This document shows positions 56,603 to 64,000 of a stretch of DNA of 64,000 nt, piece by piece. This stretch comes from Bryum argenteum (lineage: Eukaryota; Streptophyta; Bryopsida; Bryales; Bryaceae): contig CM073326.1 of assembly GCA_037043015.1 (NCBI GenBank), positions 3,472,001 through 3,536,000 of the forward strand. The letters run 5' to 3'. The notes under the pieces are model-generated. The model did not search any database and was not told where the DNA came from. It saw nothing but the letters and a program-made list of their open reading frames with translations. Position 1 is the first letter of the stretch; each line of letters opens with the position of its first letter. The position numbers and the translations under genes are program-made.

Positions 56603-57160
56603 TCTTCACCCACTCTGGAGTGTAATAGCCGTCTATCCATAGCGCTTTCCTAGTTCCTTTGTGCTTGAAGTCGGGAGCACGCGGATTCAGCTTTCTTCCT
56701 CGGTTATCCCACCAGTTCTGTGGATCAGCAAAGTATTGGTGCCAACTCTCTTCGAGCGACTCCTTAGATTCACTTGGTGTATTCTCGTGTAAGCTTGCGC
56801 GAGGCGATTTAACACCATACTCATCTTCGTCATATTTACGTTTTGCATCTTCTCTAAAAGATAGGGCCCAGAAGAAGCAAGTCTCGGCAATCGTATCACA
56901 CCATCGGCGCACCATCATGAAGAGCAACCACCCGCACAGGAGCATAACTTCGACCTGCATAAGAAAGCTCATATCTTGAAAGGTTAGTTATTGCTCAATT
57001 CAAATTTTCTTCGGCGTAGGAGTGGAGCACTTACCGAAGACAACCTTTCGACTTCTGTCTTCCATTGATGTGCCGTTGTCGAAGGAAAACATCTGAACCT
57101 CGACATCAGGAAGGATAGACGCTCGAGAGATAGCTTTCAGATTGTCAAGAGCAAGGGAGG
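56580..57160 (-). pseudogene. Captured OSB-like gene fragment inside Copia-2
   Basis: On the strand opposite to Copia-2, the frame ending at 56580 contains WHQYFADPQNWWDNR, then NPRAPDFKHK and ALWIDGYYTPEWVK. This is the PDF motif that defines plant organellar single-stranded-DNA-binding (OSB) proteins. Upstream, 57160-57016 reads as coding-like sequence (FDNGTSMEDRSRKVVF) ending at a strong GTAAGT donor at 57027. Acceptor-like AG sites lie near 56955-56975, and one of them joins the frames. The OB-fold part of the gene is absent or incomplete. I infer genomic capture by the retroelement with an intron preserved because it lies antisense to the element's own transcript. Confidence 0.75.
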
Positions 57161-57161
57161 C

Positions 57162-57364
57162 TGTTGAAAATATGATGCTCTTGACTTTCTCGTTTAGTAC
57201 TTTCATAGCTTAGTTTATCATCCACATCCTCATCCAAGTGGATGTGTTCATGTATATATACTTGTTGCTTGGCACAATATAATCAGTGCGCATTAGCGCT
57301 GCTCTGTGTTCCCACCTGCCGAGAGTGTGTTACCCATTTTCGAGACTGTTGAATTCTTTCAACA
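57162..57364 (+). repeat. Copia-2 3' LTR
   Basis: 203 bp, preceded by a purine-rich AGAGCAAGGGAGG tract suitable for plus-strand priming. Confidence 0.95.
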
Positions 57365-58460
57365 CTGTCCCCGCTGACATCTTCACCTGGACTTGCGCAA
57401 ATTGGGTACATGTAGAACTCATCTGCGACGATTTTTACGTCTTCAAGAATGCCCTGTTTCAAAAGTTTATCGAGCTCTAGGTGAGCACTGCTGTGCTGCC
57501 GGGCGTGCACCCACTGCTGCTGAATCTTGTGACAGCATGCTCGAATCCCGAGACGCTGGCGACGCAAATGCAGTTGCATTTTGATATAATGGTGCAGGTG
57601 CTTCGAATCTTTGATGCACAAATTTGGTTGTAATTTGAATAGTGTGTGGTACCGGTGCTTTCAGATATTGGATATTGATTTTTGTTAGTGTGGAACACAT
57701 GCTTTCAAGTTGAAAGAATTTCATTTGTCTGTGTGATGTGTTCTGATTTACCTGTGTGAAAAGTGTTATGATTTGACAATGTGTATTATCGTGACGTAAG
57801 ACTTGTATTTTGCCTACACATCATATAGCCTGTTTTGGTAGACATCTAATTCAGGAGGTCCAGGAACTATCAATGCTCTTATCACATTATACTGAAACTT
57901 CATATTTTGATTTCGAGAAGTTAGCACTTTCGTACTTGAACGAACCATTTCCCGCATTGGAACCCGCTCACACGAATGCATTCCCACCAATTTAAATGCG
58001 CAGTCACATTTGACAAACAGATGCTATGCCTGGTCAATCAGATGCTCCGAATCAGCTATCTCACCTACATCGCCTCGTCCTTCCGACAGAGATGTCGAAT
58101 TCGAAAAGGCACCACATGATATACAATGCTCTCCTCGCTACACTGCAGTTGATAGATGTTTAAAGATATCCATGCTCGAGACTTCTGCTAAGATGAGGGC
58201 TCATGGCAAAGATCGTTGACGCTTTCATGCACATACGAATTGACTTCAGCTCCTTGTCCACTGGACTTGCTGGCGGAGTAACTCTCCAGATCTCGCTTAA
58301 GAGAGTTATTGCTGTGCATGTTCGAGTTCAAGTTCACGTCGAGATGAATATTCAAAGCCAAAACGAGGGAGGACAAGAATGCAGACCAGGAGCCCGGATC
58401 GAGATGATGGAGATTATATCATATTAGAAATGGTACAATAACACAAAATTGGAGTGGTAT
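57365..58460. other. Intergenic, possible exon remnant
   Basis: On the minus strand 57477-57385 reads ELDKLLKQGILEDVKIVADE and continues FYMYPICASP. It lies between an acceptor-like CTCACCTAG and a donor-like GTGAAG. It looks coding but I do not recognise it, and Copia-2 lies a few bases away. From 57500 to 58460 I see no gene. Confidence 0.3.
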
Positions 58461-59362
58461 TTACAGGCCAAGGGCGCCTAAGGGGGTCAATCCCTGACCA
58501 GCCTCGAAGTAGAAGATGAGCATCGCCACCATAGCCAGGCGGGCGTGCTTGATTTCGGCGAGTTGCAGCCTCTCCAGCTTGGAGAAGTCGGGCACGTACT
58601 GTCCTCCGTTCACGGACCCAGCCAAAGCCAAGGGGTCAAAGAACTTGCCTCCGGGGTACCCCTGAAGCCCCGTCGAGTTGTTAAAATTCTCCGCTGTTCG
58701 CGACCACGGAGTCGCCCACTCCAACGATTGTGTGCCGGGGTTCAAGAAGTCGATCCACCTCTTGGTCTCCACCCACCCCATCAACAACAGCTGGGTGCCC
58801 AACAGGGATCCGAATGAGAATGGCGCGATGGCCGCGGGGTCAGCCCCAGCCTCGAACCACGGCACACCGCTCCATGCCTGTCCTACAAAGATGCCCACCA
58901 CTGCAGCCATCGCCCATCGCCCGTGGATGATCTCCGCCTCCCTGTACCACTTCAGGGACGCGGGGTCCCGGCCCAGACCCAAGGGATCGAACCCATAATC
59001 TCCCGTAAGCCTACATTGCCACAATCCGCTCAGTGCCACATCTCTATCATCCAAACCACCAATGCAGCATGCTTAACCAATCCAATGCAGTACAAGTAAC
59101 ACAAGGTGAGTGATGCTTACGAGCCATCGAGCCACTCGGGGTCGGTCAAGTTGCCTCCGCCTTTGACAGCGGGGATCCAGTTCAACTTCTTGCCGCTGGA
59201 AGGCTTGGCGGTGACCCTCTTGGTGGCCATGGCGACGACGCGGCTGACATTCTTAACGCCGAACGACACAACGGGGCTGGCGGTCCTGAGGGACGACCCC
59301 ACGAAGGAGGATCGCACCACCGCGGTGATCTGCGACACCGACATGCTGCTAGCCACCGCCAT
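58461..59362 (-). CDS. LHCB6: Chlorophyll a/b-binding protein CP24
   Basis: This encodes the minor monomeric photosystem II antenna CP24, a thylakoid membrane protein linking trimeric LHCII to the core. Exon 1 is 59362-59121 and exon 2 is 59010-58461. The 110-bp intron (GTAAGC...TGTAG) is in phase 2, and joining it restores [18 protein letters not shown]. The product is 263 residues, against 258 in Arabidopsis. Residues 1 to about 50 form a Ser/Thr/Val-rich chloroplast transit peptide. The mature part starts near [16 protein letters not shown]. The three membrane helices carry [12 protein letters not shown] and [12 protein letters not shown], with the chlorophyll-ligand Glu/Arg pairs. [20 protein letters not shown] forms the middle one. 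The protein ends TPLGALGL without the amphipathic C-terminal helix, as expected for CP24. I chose the ATG at 59362 (MAVASS); upstream ATGs in the same frame add untypical sequence. Confidence 0.96.
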
Positions 59363-59537
59363 TGCCGTAAGCTTGCTCTTCGCGCACACTGCTTCAATGG
59401 GATCTTCGAATGCAGGCAAATGCTGCAAAGCAAACAATCGTAGAGAAGACGGAGAACGAACTGCATGTAAGGGGGCTCGCGGCAAGAGAGCCGCAAGCGC
59501 GCGGCATGCAGTCGCCTTATCGGGTGTAGGACAATGG

Positions 59538-59564
59538 GATTGGCTGACCCTGGGGCTCTATATC
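59538..59564 (-). promoter_or_regulatory. Possible LHCB6 core promoter
   Basis: Read on the minus strand, a TATA-like GGATATAGAG lies at 59564-59555 and a CCAAT at about 59544-59540. This is about 180-200 bp before the start codon. The CCAAT lies downstream of the TATA-like box, which is not the usual order, so the assignment is weak. Confidence 0.25.
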
Positions 59565-59579
59565 CGCCTAGGCCAGTAG

Positions 59580-61238
59580 CGGCGTGCCATGTAGACTGGG
59601 GCTCCAGAGAATAGTGTTGATGAGGAGAAATGGAGAGCCAATTAATGGGGGCCTATGGTTTCCACACGACCCAATGATTCAGTGGCAGTTTAAGTTCGGA
59701 AATCCTGCTGAGATCCCCTCACTCCTGAGAATTTGCTTTTCTATTGGACCCACAAATTCTTCTGTGAGAAAACAAGCGGCTGCGCTTGTAAGGGCTCAGT
59801 CCAATGGCGTTGTAAAGCTCTGCAAAGACCGTGAATAGAATGTTGGGTCTATTTCCAACTTCTTTTTACATTTTTCATGAAGATCTACTCCTTCGAGCAT
59901 CCCTTGTGCGACTTGCCAAGAGGCCTGCAAACGGCACTAGCAAGGAGCACCTCGCCCCTATGCGACTGCCAAGATTCACATCATTTTCCTGGCTCACGCC
60001 AACCACCTCAGCTTCATCAAACTCACCTCACTTACTCTGAGTTCTAGCTATCCCTGTAGGATGGAAAGCCCTTTTTTTGTCGTGTTGCGCTTTCTTGGAG
60101 AGCTCTCTCACTGATTGAATTGAAGTTCACAAAGTCATCACTTGCAGCACGGCTCTCTCATTGTGCGTGAATAGTGTCGAGAAGAATTCGCGTAAACCAC
60201 TCCCTGCACCTCGAGGCTCATAGGAAAGCTCAGGACATCTTCCATTAGGAAAGACAAGTTTGCAGGCACCATAGGCAATGCTCTCAACACCTAGAGGAAG
60301 CTCTACACAGCCATATCTGAAGTCCGTGAACATTTTTTATTTTTTAATTTTGGAATATCCAACCAAAGAACCTTCTTTATGATTATATAATTAGTTTCCC
60401 CATAAATTTTTATCAAATTTCATCGTACCTCTTGAGATATATTGAGTCAGAGTTTCCGTTCTTGTACACAGCTCATTTACCTCGAGCAAACCGACCGAAT
60501 TTGCGTTAACATAGAGACATGGCCAATTGGAGAAGTTTTTTATTTATAAGTACCTTAACTTTTTGGAGTGAAAAGTACCGCTTGGAGTGGATAACTCATT
60601 GTATTATAGCACTAGTTGATGGTAAGGCATATCTTTTTCCTTAGTTCCAATTTGGAAACTGAAATCAAGTCAAAATAATTCAACTCATGGATTATGGATT
60701 TATTTAATTGATGACTATAGTTTCAAAGAAAAGGTCACCAACAAAGTTGCTAACAACTTTTAACTAAGGTCTACCAGAAGCCAAAGCTGCCAGTGCTTCT
60801 TTCAGACAAGTGCTCCTGAATAGGAGATCATTGCATGTTATTAAAATCGTAGTTAACAATATATGATTTTTCACAATACTCGTTGGTAAAACATAAAATC
60901 GTAGTTAACAATATATGAACAACAGCATAAGTTCACAATACTCGTTGGTAAAACAACAGCGCATCATGTAAAACTGCAGTTGACATTCTGTTAATACATG
61001 AACATTCCACATCGACAGCAGGCAAAAGATGCTAAAACATGTGTAATAAAGGTCCACTTCTTCATTCGATTCGACTTCAAGGTTTGGCATTTCATTCCGA
61101 GTGCGAAGTGAACCTCTTGAGCGCTTGTTCACGAACGTAGTAAACCTACTGATGATTGTACTGTTGATACACCTAGTGCACCGAGTCTTGGACTTGCTAG
61201 ACTAAGCGAGGAGATTCAGTCAGAAAACAAGGATTGGA
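59580..61238. other. Intergenic between LHCB6 and the APO gene
   Basis: No recognised gene. A minus-strand stretch at 60320-60130 (FRYGCVELPLGVESIAYGAC) looks mildly coding but has no clear start, and I do not recognise it. A tandem duplication of about 55 bp lies at 60842-60956 (AAAATCGTAGTTAACAATAT ... CACAATACTCGTTGGTAAAA). Confidence 0.45.
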
Positions 61239-62987
61239 TCAAGCCACGAGTTCTAGCTCATCATCATCGGGTATGATCACGTCAAGTCGCATGCGAGGCT
61301 TATACCTGGCAGGTATGTCGGCACCTGCCTGAACGCACAACTCCACCACCGCCGGGGCTTTCCCGTACAATTTCGCAAGCTTGTTCTTCAGCCGCGGTGC
61401 ATCCTTGTCCCGCAAATGCCACACATACCTGCACCACATCACTCTCCATTACATCTCCCTCCATAGCAACGAAGGCATCGTACACTTATCCATCAAAGAG
61501 GTTGCACGTTCTTGGCCACCTCTGATTATGAAAGAAGCGGTGCGAGGGACGAACCTGGGAGGAATGAGATCGTCCAGAGCCGCATCTTGCCACCCATGCT
61601 GCCCATTACGCCACTGATGCTTGAAAGCGCCACACAACTGCAGTTTGTGGCCTCTCCGACCGATGTGAACTTCCGGGCAATACCCGCAAGCTCTTACTGG
61701 GTACACGTTCATCAGATTCACAGCTCCACCCCGCATCTTCTCCCACGCAACCAGTGTTTTCTCCGCAACAGTCTTCAGGTCATCATCGTCACTGATAGTA
61801 GCGATGGTCTTCCTTTCCGTGACACTCTCTCGCGGTTGCTCATCTTCTTCTTCGTCAACGACGCCTCCAGTTGAATCATCTCTTTCGTGCTTCAACCAAC
61901 TAGCTGGCATGTCGATAGGTGTAGTCCTCCTCACTGTTGGAAACTCGGGCAGATCCAAACCTGCCTGGATACATAACTCTACGATGGCCGGAATCCTCTC
62001 ATGCTTGAACCGCTCATCGTGTTGAATGGGCAGCTGCATCCGATCCACGAGATGAAAAGCCTCTAATGGTACTACCACATCATCTAGGTATCCAGGCACC
62101 CATAAATGCTCTCCTGACCGCCCAGAATTGTTCTTCCCGTAACATGTTTTTATCTCATGTCCTGCACTGCCCACGTGTATCTCTGAGCACCACCTGCGCA
62201 TTCAACAAGATATCAGAAGCCCTTTACCGTGTAATTGTACAGAAGAGCAAAATAGATGGTTCGTAAGAGGAGCAGAAGGTTAAAATATGTGATGTGCACC
62301 TGCAAGCTTTGACGGGCAAGTGTTTGAGAAGTCTCGAAACACCATCCACGAGGACGAGATACGCTTCGTATGTAGAATGTGCTACGGGAATTAGGCGTTC
62401 TACGAGCATGCCATTAGCAGGCGCCTTCAGGGGTTTCGGAGGTAATAGCTTCTGCTCGCGCCTCCTCATCCGCTTTTGGTGACTGCCGTGCTTGATGGGC
62501 TTCACAAATGGCTTCTTCACTCTTGGAGACACACTCGATGGTGGTAACTCCTCATTCTGCTTGTAACTTCGGACCTGCACAAGCTCTGTGCAATTGGACA
62601 CGGAACTCAACATCAATCCAGAAAGAGAAACCCACCTCTGTTACCAATAGCCACTCGACCACTAACTAATCAATATGGAAGCATGACCAACCGGAGTGGT
62701 CTACTGTACCTTCAATAGTAAACTACTTGTGAAGCTTCTCTTGAGAAGTAGGTAACATGACAACACGTACCACTTTTCCGGCCCAGTCTGTTCGGTACCA
62801 CGAAAGACGAGGGAGTTTCTGAAGCATAAAATTGGCTGGAGGAGCAGCCAAGGTCCAATTTCCTGATGCCGAACGACACTACAGCCGAGGATTTTGCCGA
62901 ACTCCCGAACGAGGAAGTCGACGGCACAGCGGTGATCCGCGACACCGACGCGCTGCAAGCGGCAGCCATGGCGCTCAAACCATCCAA
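61239..62987 (-). CDS. APO family protein (accumulation of photosystem one-like), chloroplast
   Basis: Four exons, 62987-62727, 62574-62300, 62193-61555 and 61428-61239, give about 454 residues, in the size range of APO1 and APO2. The last three splice junctions restore conserved motifs. Two APO motifs are present: CRWCSEIHVGSAGHEIKTC, and CGYCPEVHIGRRGHKLQLCG followed by QWRNGQHGWQDAALDDLIPP and RYVWHLRD. The conserved tails (PAIVELCIQAG, PAVVELCVQAGADIPARYK) are also present. APO proteins are plant-specific RNA- and metal-binding factors needed for organelle intron splicing and photosystem I accumulation. Exon 1 encodes a Ser-rich transit peptide (MDGLSAMAAACSASVSRITA) resembling that of LHCB6. 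The exon 1 to 2 junction (CAA/GTAGTT to GTGCAG) is the least certain. I cannot tell which APO subgroup this is. Confidence 0.85.
62860..62970 (-). repeat. Transit-peptide segment homologous to LHCB6 exon 1
   Basis: It matches 59362-59255 at DNA level. For example, AGC-NCG-TCGGTGTCGC-GATCACCGC is shared with four differences in 30 bases, and GTGTCGTTCGGC is identical. Homology stops after the codons for VVSFGIRK. Confidence 0.75.
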
Positions 62988-63536
62988 CCCGAGCTCACCA
63001 GAGTTTCAGCATCTGTAACAGAGCGAACAATCCCTACCTCATCATACAGTTCGAAAAAAATTCGGTAATTGAATTACAGTCTCTCAAAACCCTAAATCTT
63101 GCAATGGAAGCTGAAATCATCTGCGGGACTACAGACTACCGTACGTCAATCTTTCTGCAACAAGTTTCTTCAATCCTCGAACCCTAATCCTAGTGGGAGT
63201 GCGGAAATACAACACCACTGGCCACCTGCGGAATGCAGAATTGGTGTACAGTTTCAATTTGGTGCATTAGAGTGACTGATGTGACGATGATGGAGGAGAA
63301 TCAGCCATACCGTCTTATGATACAATAGCGTTGCGTCCCTGCAACCACAGAATTGGGTCTGTAACAATGTCCACCGTGTACGAAACCGTTCAGTGAACTA
63401 TCAATGGCGCCGAAACGCTCGGAATCTCTGCATGCATCTGATGTGACAAAATTCCAGAGCCGGTGGCGACGAGCAATCACGGGGGGAGGACTTCGATGTT
63501 GGATATGATTCTTGCGGTCTCTGTATAGAAATCTTG
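62988..63536 (+). other. Possible first exon of a divergent gene
   Basis: ATG at 63104 opens MEAEIICGTTDY and meets a GTACGT donor at 63141. A telo-box AAACCCTAA lies at 63087-63095 just upstream. This would be a gene divergent from the APO gene with about 120 bp between start codons. No further exon is recognised before the pyrimidine tract, so it is only a candidate. Confidence 0.3.
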
Positions 63537-63760
63537 TTCATTCTCTTTTTCTCTCTCTCGCGAACTCTCTATTTCCTTTTCTTTTTCCGTTTCTTTTTCA
63601 TTTTCTTTTTCATTTTCTTTGTCCTTTTCTTTTTCCTATCCTTTTTCCTTTTCGTTTTCCTACCCTTTTACTTTTCTTTTTCATATCCTTTTGCTTTTCT
63701 TTTTCCTATCTTTTTCTTTTCTTTTTCTTTTCATTTTTCCTTTTCTTTCTTTCGGAACGT
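63537..63760. repeat. Polypyrimidine tract
   Basis: About 220 bp almost wholly C and T on the plus strand, built from CTTTTT, CCTTTTC and CTATCC variants. The phenylalanine-rich frames here are simple-sequence artefacts. Confidence 0.9.
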
Positions 63761-64000
63761 GTGACGAGTTGGAAGGTTTTGAGAAATTGACTGCTATGAA
63801 ACCAAGGTGTGTCTTTCTTTGAGAAACTAAGTACATCGTGATTTCATAACGTCAAATACATTTTGGTTGAGAGTATTTTGATGCTCATTAAACGCTTAGA
63901 AAATATTTTGTAGTACTATTAAATCCCAAGTAAAGTGGAATTGAAAATTTTTTAATAGTGATATTTTCTCTCCAAAATAAAAATAAATAAATTCCAATGG
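63761..64000. other. AT-rich end of window
   Basis: I see nothing that can be assigned in this stretch. Confidence 0.4.

Larger units (their letters stand above)
51807..57364 (+). mobile_element. Copia-2, young Ty1/Copia retrotransposon with a captured host-gene fragment
   Basis: LTRs of 203 bp (51807-52009 and 57162-57364) start TGTTGAAAATATG and end CTTTCAACA. I see two differences between them. The 5-bp target duplication is CTGTC (51802-51806 and 57365-57369). A primer-binding site TGGTATCAGAGC, complementary to initiator tRNA-Met, starts at 52010. Gag and pol follow. The 560 bp between the end of pol and the 3' LTR are not Copia sequence. Confidence 0.97.

Noticed and set aside
59363..59485. 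Longer LHCB6 N-terminus from 59485
   Set aside because: The added 41 residues do not resemble a CP24 transit peptide. MAVASS matches the expected start and length.

Overview
The window reads as nuclear DNA of a land plant. It has spliced genes with GT-AG introns, AT-rich intergenic DNA, LTR retrotransposons, a SINE and several MITE families. It also carries two genes of the plant photosynthetic lineage: Lhcb6 (CP24, the minor photosystem II antenna) and an APO-family chloroplast protein. I cannot place the lineage more finely from the sequence alone.

Layout. 0.3-0.9 kb holds most of a cytosolic ribosomal protein S28 gene on the minus strand, cut by the window edge. 1.1-3.3 kb is a degenerate tandem array with a well-preserved SINE inserted in one unit. 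4.7-24.9 kb is a large head-to-head inverted pair of one locus. Its gene encodes an unusual protein with an N-terminal ubiquitin-conjugating (E2) fold, an F-box, a long unrecognised middle and a C-terminal TerD-like domain. The left copy is intact; the right copy has a one-base frameshift. A Copia element with its own nested MITE sits just upstream of both genes: full length on the left, cut down and rearranged on the right.

25-51.8 kb is mostly repeats. They are further partial copies of the same segmental unit, whose order is repeat, minisatellite, CACTA-type MITE, promoter, gene. One unit (38.9 kb) has lost its gene by deletion. Another (44.5-47.1 kb) has a third, divergent gene copy with a shortened TerD end. 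Between them lie a hairpin-plus-A-tract array, Harbinger-like and TTAA-type MITEs and several minisatellites.

51.8-57.4 kb is a young Copia element (203-bp LTRs differing at two positions, intact 5-bp target duplication). It carries, antisense between pol and the 3' LTR, a fragment of a host gene ending in the PDF motif of plant organellar single-stranded-DNA-binding (OSB) proteins.

58.4-63.2 kb is genic: Lhcb6 and a four-exon APO gene, both on the minus strand, and a possible divergent first exon. The APO first exon encodes a transit peptide homologous to that of the neighbouring Lhcb6, at the DNA level too. The gene set is not an operon. The links are chloroplast function (Lhcb6, APO, perhaps the captured OSB fragment) and a ubiquitin/stress-type family being amplified and broken by repeats.
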